The translations under genes were made by a program, and so were the position numbers. A stretch of DNA of 64,000 nucleotides from Bryobacteraceae bacterium (lineage in GTDB: Bacteria > Acidobacteriota > Terriglobia > Bryobacterales > Bryobacteraceae). Positions 37,353 through 48,000 of the stretch are shown here, piece after piece. The notes beneath the pieces were generated by a model. It was given only the letters and a program-made list of their open reading frames with translations, searched no databases and was not told where the DNA came from. The stretch lies in assembly GCA_019748195.1 (NCBI GenBank), contig JAIEPW010000022.1, forward strand, positions 1 to 64,000, read 5' to 3'. The first letter of the stretch is position 1, and every line of letters begins with the position of its first letter.

Positions 37353-39637
37353 GACGCGCGGCCATCGCGCTGCTGGCGTGTGCCGCGCTGGCGCCCGCGG
37401 ACCGTCAATCCGGCGAGCTGCGCATGGCAGTTGCCGATCCCACGGGAGCGGCGCTCGCGGCGCGCGTCGAAGTCGAGAGCGCTATAAACCAGGTCCGCCG
37501 GACCTATGAGACTTCGCCCGAAGGACGCTTGAACATTCCGGGCCTGGCCTTCGGACCTTACCGCGTATCGGTGATCCGCGATGGATTCGCTGCTTCGAGC
37601 TTCTCGTTCGAGATCCGCGGCGAGGTCCCCGTGGAACGCAAAGTCACGCTGGAGCTGCGCGGGATCACCGAACAGGTGACGGTACGCGATTCCGGCACGC
37701 TGCTGGATCCGCACGCCACTGGTCCCGTGTTCCGGCTTGGCTCGGAGGCGATTCACACGCGGCGGGCCAGCCGCCCCGGCCGCGAGATTCTGGACCTGGT
37801 GAACACGCAGCCCGGCTGGCTGTTGGAAGCAAACGGGATCCTGCATCCGCGCGGGTCCGAGTACGACACGCAGTACGTGATGGACGGCATACCGGTGACC
37901 GACAACCGCTCGCCCGGATTCGCTCCGGCGTTCGCGGCGGAATCGACCGAGTCGATGCGCATCTGGACCGCGGGGATCCCGGCGGAATTCGGCCGCAAGC
38001 TGGGGGGCGTAGTCGAGCTGACCACGCGGCGCGATTCCCGGCTGGGCTGGCGCGGATCGGCGGCGCTGGAAGGTGGTAGCTTCGCCAGCCGCAACGGAGC
38101 GATCGGGGGGCAGTACGGCGCGCGCCGCTGGACCGTCTCGCTGGGGGCGAACGGCTTCTTCACCGATCGCTTCCTGGATCCGCCCGCGCCGGAAAACTTC
38201 ACCAACCACGGCTCGGGCGCAGGATTCACCGCCCGCCTGGATACCGAGCCGTCGGATCAGGACCGGGTGCGCTTTTACTTTCATCAAAAGAGATCCGCGT
38301 TTCTGGTGCCGAACGAGCTGTTTCAGCAAACGGCCGGACAACGCCAGGATCGCGCAACAAGGGAGAGCCTGGGTCAAGCAAGTTATCAGCGCACCCTGTC
38401 CGCGAAATGGCTGTTCGACGCGCGTCTGATGGCCCGCGACGTGGACGCGCGGTTGTGGAGCAATCCTTTGGCGACGCCGATCCTGGCTTCGCAGGATCGC
38501 GGCTTCCGCGAGTTGTACTTGAATTCGAGCGCGGCCACCACTCAAGGCCGCCATGCAGTCAAGTTCGGAATTGAGGCAGCCTTCACCAGTGCGCGCGAGT
38601 TGTTCGCTTATCGGATCGCGGATCCGACGTTCTTTGAGGAGGAGTTTCCGCTCGCCTTCCGCTTCCGGGGCCGCCGCCGGGGCAACGAGCAGTCCGCCTA
38701 TGTTCAGGACACCATCCGCCTGGGAAACCTGACCGTGAACGCGGGGCTGCGGTGGGATCGCTACCGGCTGCTGGTGGCTGAAACCGCGTTCAGCCCGCGA
38801 CTGGGGATCGGGTACTATTTGCCCAGAACACGGACGTTGCTCCGCGCCAGCCTTGACCGGGTGTTCACGACGCCGGCGATCGAGAATCTGCTGCTGGCCA
38901 GCTCGCCGGAGGCGCGCAATCTTACCGATGAGACCAGCGGATTGCCGGTGCGGCCGTCGCGCGGAAACTACTTCGAAGCAGGGTTCTCGCAGGCGATCTT
39001 CAGCCGGGTCCGGCTGGACGCGAGCTGGTATCTGCGGCGGCTCCGCAATTACGGCGACGACGAAGTGTTTCTGAACACCGGAGTCAGCTTCCCGATCGCG
39101 TTCGAGCAGGCTCGCGTGCGGGGTTACGAGGTAAAGCTGGAGGTCCCGTCCTGGGGACGCTTTTCGGGATTCGCCAGCTACTCCAATCTGCTGGGAACCG
39201 GATATCTTCCCGTCACCGGCGGATTGTTCCTGGACGACGCCGCCGAACTCTTGGCCCAGGGCAGTTTCCCGATCACGCAGGACCAGCGCAACACGGTGCA
39301 GCTCCGCGGGCGCTGGGATCTCACGCGCCGGGTCTGGGCCGCGGCCGGCTATTGGTACAACAGCGGCCTGCCTTTTGAAGGCGAAGCCCCGGAAACAGGC
39401 GATCCCCGGGTGCTTTCCCAGGTCGACTTCGCGCGGGGCCGCGTGAAGCCGTCCTATTCCTTTGACCTGTCCCTGGGGATCGATTTGTTGCGCGGCGAAC
39501 GCTACCAGGCCACTTTCCAGGTGGATGCCCTCAATGTCGCCGACCGCTTCAACCTCATCAATTTCGCCGGCCTGCTCTCAGGCACGGCGATCGGGCAGCC
39601 GCGCAATGTCGCCGCACGGCTGCGGGTCGCCTTCTAG
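37349..39637 (+). CDS. TonB-dependent outer-membrane receptor with carboxypeptidase-regulatory-like domain
   Basis: 762 residues with signal peptide ([14 protein letters not shown]). Residues ~22-100 form a CarboxypepD_reg-like Ig domain ([16 protein letters not shown]). A plug domain follows ([32 protein letters not shown]), then a ~20-strand beta-barrel with many aromatic-ended strands, ending [11 protein letters not shown] with the expected terminal Phe. It takes up or senses a large substrate by TonB. It is shorter than the ~1100-residue Oar-like receptors of acidobacteria. Coupled to the exported dehalogenase by ATGA, which suggests the two handle a common substrate. Confidence 0.88.
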   Translation: MRRAAIALLACAALAPADRQSGELRMAVADPTGAALAARVEVESAINQVRRTYETSPEGRLNIPGLAFGPYRVSVIRDGFAASSFSFEIRGEVPVERKVTLELRGITEQVTVRDSGTLLDPHATGPVFRLGSEAIHTRRASRPGREILDLVNTQPGWLLEANGILHPRGSEYDTQYVMDGIPVTDNRSPGFAPAFAAESTESMRIWTAGIPAEFGRKLGGVVELTTRRDSRLGWRGSAALEGGSFASRNGAIGGQYGARRWTVSLGANGFFTDRFLDPPAPENFTNHGSGAGFTARLDTEPSDQDRVRFYFHQKRSAFLVPNELFQQTAGQRQDRATRESLGQASYQRTLSAKWLFDARLMARDVDARLWSNPLATPILASQDRGFRELYLNSSAATTQGRHAVKFGIEAAFTSARELFAYRIADPTFFEEEFPLAFRFRGRRRGNEQSAYVQDTIRLGNLTVNAGLRWDRYRLLVAETAFSPRLGIGYYLPRTRTLLRASLDRVFTTPAIENLLLASSPEARNLTDETSGLPVRPSRGNYFEAGFSQAIFSRVRLDASWYLRRLRNYGDDEVFLNTGVSFPIAFEQARVRGYEVKLEVPSWGRFSGFASYSNLLGTGYLPVTGGLFLDDAAELLAQGSFPITQDQRNTVQLRGRWDLTRRVWAAAGYWYNSGLPFEGEAPETGDPRVLSQVDFARGRVKPSYSFDLSLGIDLLRGERYQATFQVDALNVADRFNLINFAGLLSGTAIGQPRNVAARLRVAF

Positions 39638-39658
39638 AGCCATCAATTTCGTGAGAAT

Positions 39659-39670
39659 CCGGACGTCCGG
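39659..39670. promoter_or_regulatory. Perfect 12-base palindrome between TonB receptor and TPR-barrel genes
   Basis: ccggacgtccgg is fully self-complementary, followed eight bases later by a TATATC -10-like hexamer (39678-39683). It may be an operator for the 39697-45028 genes. A 12-base palindrome of G+C-rich sequence can occur by chance, so the evidence is modest. Confidence 0.35.
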
Positions 39671-39696
39671 CGCACACTATATCCATACCGGAGGGT

Positions 39697-41703
39697 GTGA
39701 CCTTGCGATGGCTGGTTCTATGGGCCGCGGGAGTTCTGACGGCGCAAACGCCGGACAGCAATTTCGAAGGCCGGTCGGATGCGTATGAGGCGCTGAACCG
39801 GCGCGACTACGACGCGGCGATCGCGGCGTTTCAGTCCGCCATCGCCAAGGAGCCGCGCCACGCTGGCTTGCGCAAGGACCTCGCATACACGCTTCTCAAG
39901 ACGGGCGAGACCGAGGCAGCGCGGGATCAGTTCGCGGAAGCGATGGCGCTGGAACCCGGCGACCTCCACCTGGCGCGCGAGTACGCCTATCTTTGCCACG
40001 AAACCCGGCAGACTCGCATGGCGCGCCGGGTGTTCGAGCGCCTCCGGCAACAGGGCGATGCTGCCGCCGAAGACGCCTATCAGAACATTGATCGGCCGTT
40101 GGCCGAAGGAATCGCGAGGTGGACCCGGGCCGTCGAGCTGGCCCCCGGAAATTACAGCGCGCACGAGGAACTGGCGAAGCTGGCGGAAACGCGGGATGAA
40201 GTCGCGGCGGCGGCGCTGCATTATGAGCATGCCTGGAAACTGCGCCCGGACAAGCGATCCCTGCTGCTGGATCGCGGGCGCATGCTGCGTGAGCTGGGCC
40301 GGGAGCAGGAGGCGTTTGTCACGCTTCTCGCGGCTTCGCGGGCAGCCGAGCCCCGCACCGCGGAGCTTGCCCGGGAACTCCTGCCGGATCGCTACCCGTA
40401 CGTCTATGAGTTCCGGCAAGCGCTGGAGCTCGATCCCGGCAGTGTCGAATTGCGGCGCGAACTCGCGTACCTGCACCTGGAGATGAAGCGGCCGGAGCTT
40501 GCGGAAGCGGAGTTCGAGCAGCTTCTGAAGCTTACGCCGAAGGACCGCCTCAGCCTGGCGCAGCTCGGATTTCTCAAACTTTCGCGCAAGGACTATGAGG
40601 CGGCGAAGCCGCTGCTCGACCGGGTGCTGGAGACCGATGACGACGAAATCGCGGATCGCGTCCGGGAGGCTCTCGGCCTGCCTCGCACGCTGCGCCGCGG
40701 CGATACACCTCGCCGCGATGTGACGGAGGAGGCTCGCGCCATGGCGGCGAAGAGCCTGGAGAAAGGCTACATCCCCGACGCGGTGAAGTATCTGCGAATC
40801 GCCCATGAAAGCGATCCGGTGGACTTCGACGTCATGATGAAGCTCGGCTGGGCCTACAACGTGCTCAAGCAGGATGAGGAAGCCGCGAAGTGGTTCCGGC
40901 TGGCGGGCCGAAGTCCCGATCCGGAGATCGCGCGGCCGGCGTCACGCGCCTATCAGGGGTTGCGGCCGGGCCAATCGCGATTTCGCACCACCGCGTGGGT
41001 TTTCCCGTTCTTCTCCTCGCGCTGGCACAACGTATTCGCCTACGGTCAGGTGAAAACCGAGTTCCGTTTGGGAAAGCTCCCGCTGCGGCCATATCTCTCG
41101 GTCCGGCTGATTGGGGACACGCGAGGCGAACTCGCGCCGGTGGCGGCGGGATTGCCGGCGCAGTACCTGTCGGAAAGCTCATTCATCTTCGCCATCGGCG
41201 TCGCGACCCCGGTGAGGCGGGGCTTCTTCGCGTGGGCCGAAGCCGGCCAGGCGATGCGCTACATCCAGCGCGACGACGTCGGCCGGTTCGTTCCCGATTA
41301 CCGGGGCGGCGTCAGCTACGCCAAGGGCATCGGGAACATGATGGGAAGCGAATCCCGGGGGTGGTTCGCGGAAACAAACGAAGACCTGGTTTACGTCAGC
41401 CGCTTCCAGCATGACGTGCTGCTGTACAGCCAGAATCGCGGAGGCTATACGCTGCCCTCGGCGGGCGGCTTCGATTCACAGGTGTTCCTTCACGCCAACG
41501 CGACCGTCGACCTGAAGCAGCAATATTGGGGAAACCTGGTGGAGGCCGGACCTGGCATCCGGTTCCGGTTCCCCGGCACACTCCGCCCCGTGCTGTTTTC
41601 CGCCAGTCTGCTGAGGGGGGCGTTTCTGAAGAACATCGGCAATCCGGGCCGCCCCAACTACTGGGATGCTCGCGTGGGGTTATGGTATGCGTTTACTCGC
41701 TAG
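39697..41703 (+). CDS. TPR protein with C-terminal outer-membrane beta-barrel-like domain
   Basis: 668 residues with a signal peptide (WLVLWAAGVLTAQ). The GTG at 39697 is only three bases after GGAGG; the TTG two codons later has better spacing and gives MRWLVLWAAG. Residues ~30-430 are tetratricopeptide repeats (AYEALNRRDYDAAIAAFQSA and others). The last ~230 residues are strand-rich with aromatic residues (AWVFPFFSSRWHNVFAYGQ, GYTLPSAGGFDSQVFLHAN) and end RVGLWYAFTR like a barrel. TPR plus barrel is the layout of PgaA/BcsC/NfrA-type exporters, so polysaccharide export is the leading guess. Confidence 0.75.
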   Translation: MTLRWLVLWAAGVLTAQTPDSNFEGRSDAYEALNRRDYDAAIAAFQSAIAKEPRHAGLRKDLAYTLLKTGETEAARDQFAEAMALEPGDLHLAREYAYLCHETRQTRMARRVFERLRQQGDAAAEDAYQNIDRPLAEGIARWTRAVELAPGNYSAHEELAKLAETRDEVAAAALHYEHAWKLRPDKRSLLLDRGRMLRELGREQEAFVTLLAASRAAEPRTAELARELLPDRYPYVYEFRQALELDPGSVELRRELAYLHLEMKRPELAEAEFEQLLKLTPKDRLSLAQLGFLKLSRKDYEAAKPLLDRVLETDDDEIADRVREALGLPRTLRRGDTPRRDVTEEARAMAAKSLEKGYIPDAVKYLRIAHESDPVDFDVMMKLGWAYNVLKQDEEAAKWFRLAGRSPDPEIARPASRAYQGLRPGQSRFRTTAWVFPFFSSRWHNVFAYGQVKTEFRLGKLPLRPYLSVRLIGDTRGELAPVAAGLPAQYLSESSFIFAIGVATPVRRGFFAWAEAGQAMRYIQRDDVGRFVPDYRGGVSYAKGIGNMMGSESRGWFAETNEDLVYVSRFQHDVLLYSQNRGGYTLPSAGGFDSQVFLHANATVDLKQQYWGNLVEAGPGIRFRFPGTLRPVLFSASLLRGAFLKNIGNPGRPNYWDARVGLWYAFTR

Positions 41704-43648
41704 TGTTCTGTGGGCCGCGGCGCTATCCGCCGCCGACCTCTCCTTTCATGTCGCGGGCGACGAAGCCGCCGGGTGGTCCAAGGTACTTGCGGCGGGCGGT
41801 TTTCAACCGGCGGAGTCCAGCGCGAGGCTGATCGTCGTCGGCGGATCGAGTGCGTCACAACCGGCGGAGTGGATGCGTCGCCTGGAAGCCGGCGCGGTGA
41901 TCCTGATTGAGGGGGACTCGCCCTTGGCGCGGGCGCTGGGCATCCAGCCCTCCGGCAGGCGGATTCGGGTGCAAAGCGCGATCGAGGCGCGTGCGCCGAA
42001 GCTGCACATCGTGTGGGAACCCGCGGCGGCGATTGTCGAATCGAGGCTGCCGGCCGCCGCGCGCGTGTTCCTGCGCGAGCGCTGGACCGGTGCGCCGCTG
42101 CTGGTAGGTATCCGAGTGGGCGGCGGAGCGGCGTTGTGGGCCGCCTGCCCGCCCGGTCGCGAAGGCTATGAACGCTTTCCCTATATCCTTCAGGCGCTCG
42201 CCGATCTGGGCGTCGCGCCGCCGTTCCGCTCCAGGCGGTTGTGGGCGTTTTTCGATTCCTCCTATCGCCTGCGTGCCGACATCGAGTACATCGCGGATCG
42301 CTGGCAACGCGCCGGGATCGGAGCCATTCATGTCGCCGCCTGGCATTACTGGGAAGCGGATGCGGAGCGTGATGCGTATTTGAAACGCGTGATCGCCGCA
42401 TGCCACCGGCGGGCGATCCTGGTGTATGCCTGGATCGAGTTTCCGCACGTCAGCGAGAAGTTCTGGCAGGATCATCCGGAGTGGCGGGAGCAGACCGCGG
42501 TCCTGCAGGACGCTCACCTGGACTGGCGGAAGTTGATGAACCTCGCCAATCCGCAAGCTTCAGCCGCCGCGGAGTCCGGGCTGCGGGACCTGCTGGACCG
42601 GTTCGATTGGGACGGGGTGAACCTGGCGGAGTTGTACTTCGAATCGCTGGAAGGCGCGGCGAACCCGGCCCGCTTCACGCCGATGAACAGTGACGTCCGC
42701 CAGGCGTATCGCGGCTTGACGGGCGTGGATCCGCGGGATCTGTTTCGTCCTGGCTCCCCGCCGGAGGCGATAGGCAGGTTCCTCGATTTTCGGGCGTCGC
42801 TGGCGCACCGGCTGCAGAAGGAATGGCTCTTGCGGCTGGACGAGATCCGGAAATCCAAGCCGGACCTGGACCTTGTCCTGACGCATATCGACGACCGGTT
42901 CGATACGCGGATGAAAGAACTATTGGGGGCGGACACCTCGCGCACCCTGCCTCTGCTGGATCAGCATGACTTCACGTTTCTGATCGAGGATCCGGCCACG
43001 GTATGGCACCTGGGGCCGGCGCGATATCCGGAGATCGCCTCGCGATACGCGGCGTCGGCGCCCGCCGCCGCCAAGCTGGCGATCGACATCAACATCGTTG
43101 AGCGGTATCAGGATGTGTATCCCACCAAGCAGCAGACGGGAACCGAACTGATGCAACTGGTGCAATTGGCGGCACGGGCATTTCCGCGGGTCGCGCTGTA
43201 CTTCGAGAGCTCGCTGGCGCCGGTGGACCTGGAATGGCTTAGCTCGGCCGCGGCCGGGGTGCAAAAGGCACAGGCCGCGGGGGCAAAGCTCGTCATCGAC
43301 TCGCCGCGGGGCGTAGGCTTGCGGTGGTCCGGACCGGCCCTGGTGGACGGCAGGCCCTGGCCCGTGCGCGACGACGATACGCTCTGGCTGCCTCCCGGGC
43401 AGCATTCCGTCGAGCCGTCGGCGCAGCCGATCCCTTCCCGCATCCTGGGCTTCTCCGGAGACCTGGAAAGCGCGGCGGTGTCGAAGGGCGGCGTCGAGTT
43501 CGGATATCGCAGTTCCTCGCGGGCGATTCTGATCCTGGACAAGCTCCCTCGTCGCATCGAAATCGATGGCGAGCTTGCGTCCCCGCGCATCGAAGGCACT
43601 TGCATCTATCTCCCGCGCGGCCAGCACTTCGTGCTGCTGGTTGACTGA
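41687..43648 (+). CDS. Exported TIM-barrel glycoside hydrolase-like protein
   Basis: 653 residues from the ATG at 41687, giving MRLLASVLWAAALSAA as signal peptide; overlaps the TPR-barrel gene by 17 bases. Residues ~30-180 resemble a glutamine-amidotransferase-like domain. From RRLWAFFDSSYRLRADIEYI onward there is a GHL10/DUF187-type barrel (AIHVAAWHYWEADAERDAYL, LVYAWIEFPHVSEKFW, DWDGVNLAELYFE) with Glu and Asp at strand ends; it somewhat recalls the C-terminal domain of PgaB. Action on an exported polysaccharide is inferred from the coupled TPR-barrel protein. The family is not certain. Confidence 0.7.
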   Translation: MRLLASVLWAAALSAADLSFHVAGDEAAGWSKVLAAGGFQPAESSARLIVVGGSSASQPAEWMRRLEAGAVILIEGDSPLARALGIQPSGRRIRVQSAIEARAPKLHIVWEPAAAIVESRLPAAARVFLRERWTGAPLLVGIRVGGGAALWAACPPGREGYERFPYILQALADLGVAPPFRSRRLWAFFDSSYRLRADIEYIADRWQRAGIGAIHVAAWHYWEADAERDAYLKRVIAACHRRAILVYAWIEFPHVSEKFWQDHPEWREQTAVLQDAHLDWRKLMNLANPQASAAAESGLRDLLDRFDWDGVNLAELYFESLEGAANPARFTPMNSDVRQAYRGLTGVDPRDLFRPGSPPEAIGRFLDFRASLAHRLQKEWLLRLDEIRKSKPDLDLVLTHIDDRFDTRMKELLGADTSRTLPLLDQHDFTFLIEDPATVWHLGPARYPEIASRYAASAPAAAKLAIDINIVERYQDVYPTKQQTGTELMQLVQLAARAFPRVALYFESSLAPVDLEWLSSAAAGVQKAQAAGAKLVIDSPRGVGLRWSGPALVDGRPWPVRDDDTLWLPPGQHSVEPSAQPIPSRILGFSGDLESAAVSKGGVEFGYRSSSRAILILDKLPRRIEIDGELASPRIEGTCIYLPRGQHFVLLVD

Positions 43649-43672
43649 ATCGAAACAGGCGCTGGAAGTATA

Positions 43673-45028
43673 ATGGCCGCCATGATCGAACTCGACGTTC
43701 AATCCCGGCGCAAGAAGAATGACGGGCCCGAATCGGAGCATCCGTTTCGCATCCTGCTTTTAGGCGATTTCGGATGCGAGACTGCCAGGCCGGTCTTCGT
43801 CGATCGAGACAACGTAAACGACCTGCCGGGCAAGCTTGGCGTTCATCTCGACCTGCCGGCCGGACGCATCGAGTTCAAGGAAATGGACGACTTTCGTCCA
43901 GAGCAGCTCTATCGCGGCTTCCGTATGTTTCGCGACCTCCAGGAGGCCCGCAAGCGCATGGAGGATCCGCAGACCTTCCGCAAGGTCACGGCGGAGCCGG
44001 TGCAGGCCCCGGCCTCCATTCTCAGCTCCGGCAGCTTGCTGGACCAGATCGCGGCGGAGACCGAAGGCCGCCCCGCCGCCGACGCGGATCCGTTCCAGCA
44101 ATATTTGAAGAAGCTGGTGTCCCCGTATCTGGTGGACCGCCCCAACCCCAAGCAGTTGGAGATCGTTGCGAAGATCGAGACCGCGATCGGAAATGAGATG
44201 CGGAACCTGCTGCATCGCCCCGCCTTCCAGAGTCTGGAGGCCGCGTGGCGAGCCGTGGAGATGCTCGTCCGCGATGTGGAGACCAGCCCCGATCTGAAAA
44301 TCTACCTGTTCAGCCTTCCCCGCAAAGCGCTGGCGAAAGATCTGCTTGAAACGGCCGATTTGCGCACCACCGCCCTGTATAAGGTCCTTGTGGAGCAGAC
44401 GGTCCGAACACCCGGCGCGCATCCCTGGGCCGCCGTCGCGGGGGACTATACGTTCGGCGATAACACTCCGGATATCGAGCTTCTGGGACGCATCGCGCTG
44501 CTTGCCGGCGCGGCCGGCACTCCCTTCTTCACCGGCGGCACTCCGGAAGTCAATGCCTGGAAGCAACCGTCGGCGGAATGGAAGGAGTTGACCGGAATCC
44601 CCGAAGCGTCTCACTTGGGCATCGCGCTGCCGCGATTCCTGCTGCGGCTGCCTTATGGCGCCAAGACGGACGCCGTGGAGACGTTCGAATTCGAGGAGAT
44701 TCCCGGCAAGCCCGAGCATGAGGATTACCTGTGGGGCAACTCGGCCTTCCTCTGCGCGTACCTGCTGGCGCAAACCTTCACCGAGCAGGGGTGGCAAATG
44801 GAGCCCGGCGAGATCCTGGACGTAAACGGCCTGCCGCTGCACGTGTACAAGGACGGCGGCGAAGCAGTCACCAAGCCGTGCGCCGAGGTTCTGATGCTGC
44901 AGACCACCTGCGAGGACCTGATGGAAAAGGGCCTGATGCCGGTGGTGTCGATGAAAGATTCCGACCGAGTGCGCCTGGCGGGCTTCCGCGGCATCAACGG
45001 AAAAAAAATCGCCGGGCGCTGGAACTAG
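43673..45028 (+). CDS. Orphan type VI sheath protein: TssB-like and TssC-like domains in one chain
   Basis: 451 residues. Residues ~20-110 have the TssB/VipA pattern (PFRILLLGDFG, then IEFKEMDDFRPEQLYRGFRM and a D-P-x-T-F motif). From QYLKKLVSPYLVDRPNPKQL on it follows TssC/VipB (LHRPAFQSLEAAWRAVEMLV, GALPRF-like GIALPRFLLRLPYG, WGNSAFLCAYLLAQTF). The C-terminus (DSDRVRLAGFRGINGKKIAG) ends like TssC. These form the contractile sheath of type VI systems as two separate proteins normally. No other secretion genes are visible nearby; it follows the GH-like gene by 24 bases on the same strand. A TATAAT overlaps the ATG; an internal ATG (43682) is an alternative start. Confidence 0.8.
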   Translation: MAAMIELDVQSRRKKNDGPESEHPFRILLLGDFGCETARPVFVDRDNVNDLPGKLGVHLDLPAGRIEFKEMDDFRPEQLYRGFRMFRDLQEARKRMEDPQTFRKVTAEPVQAPASILSSGSLLDQIAAETEGRPAADADPFQQYLKKLVSPYLVDRPNPKQLEIVAKIETAIGNEMRNLLHRPAFQSLEAAWRAVEMLVRDVETSPDLKIYLFSLPRKALAKDLLETADLRTTALYKVLVEQTVRTPGAHPWAAVAGDYTFGDNTPDIELLGRIALLAGAAGTPFFTGGTPEVNAWKQPSAEWKELTGIPEASHLGIALPRFLLRLPYGAKTDAVETFEFEEIPGKPEHEDYLWGNSAFLCAYLLAQTFTEQGWQMEPGEILDVNGLPLHVYKDGGEAVTKPCAEVLMLQTTCEDLMEKGLMPVVSMKDSDRVRLAGFRGINGKKIAGRWN

Positions 45029-45029
45029 A

Positions 45030-48000
45030 TCAGCGGACGGAAATCTGAGTCGTCTTGGCGTCCACTCCCTCGATGGACAGCGTCGCCGTCTGCAGGCCGG
45101 TTCCGATGTTCGGCGGAACCACGACGTTCACCTGGTAGAGGCCCGCGTTGCCTGGGGCAAGCCCGCTGAACTGTACCGGAGCGTTTTGCCCGCCGATGGT
45201 CACCGTGGGGGCGGACGTGGTGCGAACCAGCCGATCCGTGGGAGCGGCTTCGCCCGAGGCCTGTGGTTCGGCCACGGTTCCCAGGCCGTTCACGAAGAAC
45301 TGGATCACGCGGCCGCGTTGCACTGGATTCGCCGCGCTGACCACCGCATTCGCTTCGTCGCGAGCCGCCGCTACCCGGTTCGATCCGTCCTGATATTCGA
45401 AGAAGCCAGGCGACACGCGCTGGATAGGGACCCGGAACAACGCCGTTTGCGAATCGCCGAGCGAAACCTTCACCTGCACCGAGGTAGATCCGGCGAGCTC
45501 CCACGGAATTTGCACGTTTACCTGGTTGTCGCGAACAAAATGCAAGCGTCCGGGGACGCTGACACCGCGGGTGGTGTCATCGAAGCTCACGCTTACGCCG
45601 GAAAGCGATAACGGAAGATACGGCGTGGAGAATGTGCGCGAGGCTTCGCTCAAGCCGGCGCCGAAGATCGTCATATACGACCCCGGGGCCAGTCCGGGTC
45701 CGAGTTCGAAGCTGGCCGCATTCACGATCCCGTTGTTGTTGATTGCCGGGACGCGGCGTGCTCTGCCGTCGAAGGTGAACTGCAATCCGCCTGCCTGGAC
45801 GACGATCTCATCTTCGCCGGGCGTATTCAGGTTCAGAATGGTTGCCGCGCCGATGCCCAGGGCGTCGGTGGTGGGGGTCGCGCTTTCGATTGCATCACGC
45901 GGCGCGAACTGCACGTTCGCGTTGGGAATGGGAAGTCCGAACTGATCCACAAGTTTGAAACTCAGCACCGTGCGGCGTCCCGCGTCGCCCAGATACGGCA
46001 GCGCCCGCGTGGACAGGATGTTCGCGGCGCGATTGTCGGACACGGCGTACCAGAATGGAACGCGCAGGGGCGAGGCGCTTCCCGTAATCAGGATCGCGCC
46101 TTCATACTGTCCCGCCGCGGGTACGCTGCCCTGCAGGCGAACCTGAACTTCCGTCGATTGGCCGGCGTTCAGGGAAACCGAGCCGCTCGATAGCGTGAGA
46201 TTCGCCCGCGAGTCCGGATCGCGGCGGTCCACCGCCAGCGTCAGGTTCAGACTCTGCGTTCCGATATTAGTCAGCCGCAGGGTCCGGTTTTGATTCACCT
46301 GCTGCACGCGGCCGAACGAGATCGCCGACGGCTCCACGGTGACGTTCGTCTGGACCGCGGCCCCCGCATCCAGGCGGCCCGCGCCGACGGCGGCGACCCG
46401 CGCGCGCCCCCGCCCGCCCTGCGCGTCGAAGTCGTCCACGGCGGCATTCGCGGTATTCACCACCGCGCTCTTCAATTGGGCCGCCGTCAGGCCGGGATAC
46501 CGCTGCTTCACCAGCGCGACCGCGCCCGCCACCAGCGCCGCGGAGAAGCTGGTTCCGTTCGCGGCGGACCATCCCGCCGGCGACCAGAGGTCTCCGTTCG
46601 GGTCGTAAGTTTGTGTCGCGAAAAGGAGGTCCGTACCCGGCGCGACCAGCTCCGGCTTGATCTCCAAAGCGTTGATATTCGGCCCTCGGGATGAAAACGA
46701 GGCCACCGTGTTGCTTTCCACGTCGCGCAGTTCGACAAACGCGGGGTCGATGGTCACCTGCAATCCGGGATTGGATTGCAGCAGGTTCCGCAAGGCCTGC
46801 CCGGCCGAAGTCCGGATCTGCACCGAGGGGATCCCGGTATTTGCGACCCCTTGCATGCGGAAGAGGAACTCGGAGTTCTGGCGGTACAGAATCACGGCCA
46901 CCGCGCCGGCGTTGGCGGCATTGGTGACTTTGGTAATCGTAAGGCAATCGCCGCCCTCCACCAGCGCGAATACGCCTTCCAGGGAGCCCACGGGTAGCGG
47001 CGAGCATGCGCGTGCGTTCCCCGGCGCCAGTCGAAGTCCCGCCGTCAGCGGTCCGGCGGGCAGAGGCCCGTCGCTGAAGTAGGCGTACGCGGGACCCAAG
47101 GCTTCCGGCGGGTTGCCCGCGCCCCGGACCGTCACGGTCTGGAAAAGGGCGTGCGCGTTCGAGGTCGCTCCCACGGTGATCGCCGACGGCGCGGAACCGG
47201 GCGAGTTGATGGAGTTCAGAGCCGGGAACCGCAGACCAAGATCTCCGTCATTACCCGCGGAAGTAACCACCGCCAATCCCGCGCGGGCGGCGTTCTCCAC
47301 CGCCACCGCCATGGGATCGCAGAAATCGGTGGCGAAGCTGGGGCAATCGGGTTGACGGCGATCGCTGAGCGTCCACTCCGCGGGATTCGTACCAAAGCTG
47401 AGTAAGGCGACGTCCATGCCGTCCGCCGCCGCGTCACTGAGGGCGCGGAGCACCGCGTCGATGTAGGTTGTGTCGTTCACCCCGGGCGATCCGAAGATTT
47501 TATAGTTGCCGACCCAGGCCTTGGGTGCGATGCCGGAGATGCGGCCGAGCGGGGACTCGGCCGGCGCTCCCGCCGCGATCGACGCGAGCGCGGTTCCCTT
47601 GCCCACCCGGTCGCGTGGCGACAGGTCGTCCGGCCGCGTGCTTTCCAGCCGCCCGTCGAACCGGGCCACGATATCGACATAGCTGCGCGCCACAATCACT
47701 TTCGAATTCGTAAAAGCGGCATCGCCGCGGGGAAACCCGGTGGGGACCGTCAGCGAGGGGTCGCGCAGCATGGGATGGTTGTGGTCGACGCCGGTGTCCA
47801 GGATGGCGATCCTGGCGCCCGCGCCCGCGTTCTGCTGCCCGCCGAGCGCGCTCCAGGCAGCGGATGCGTTGGTCAGATCCAGAGCGCGATTCAGATGTCT
47901 CTTCAGGGGCGCCAGGCGGAACACGGCGCGCACGCCGGCGATCTCGCGGAGCGAATCGCCCGAGGCGGCCTCGCCTTCGGCCACAACCACGTTGACCAAG

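Noticed and set aside
36722-38554. 610-codon minus-strand frame across the dehalogenase and TonB genes
   Set aside because: A G+C-rich antisense shadow without recognisable domains; the plus-strand genes carry catalytic and barrel motifs.
43669-43674. TATAAT as promoter of the TssB-TssC gene
   Set aside because: It overlaps the ATG, and the only TTGACT-like -35 is 22 bases away, too far for normal sigma70 spacing. The gene more likely reads from the upstream operon.
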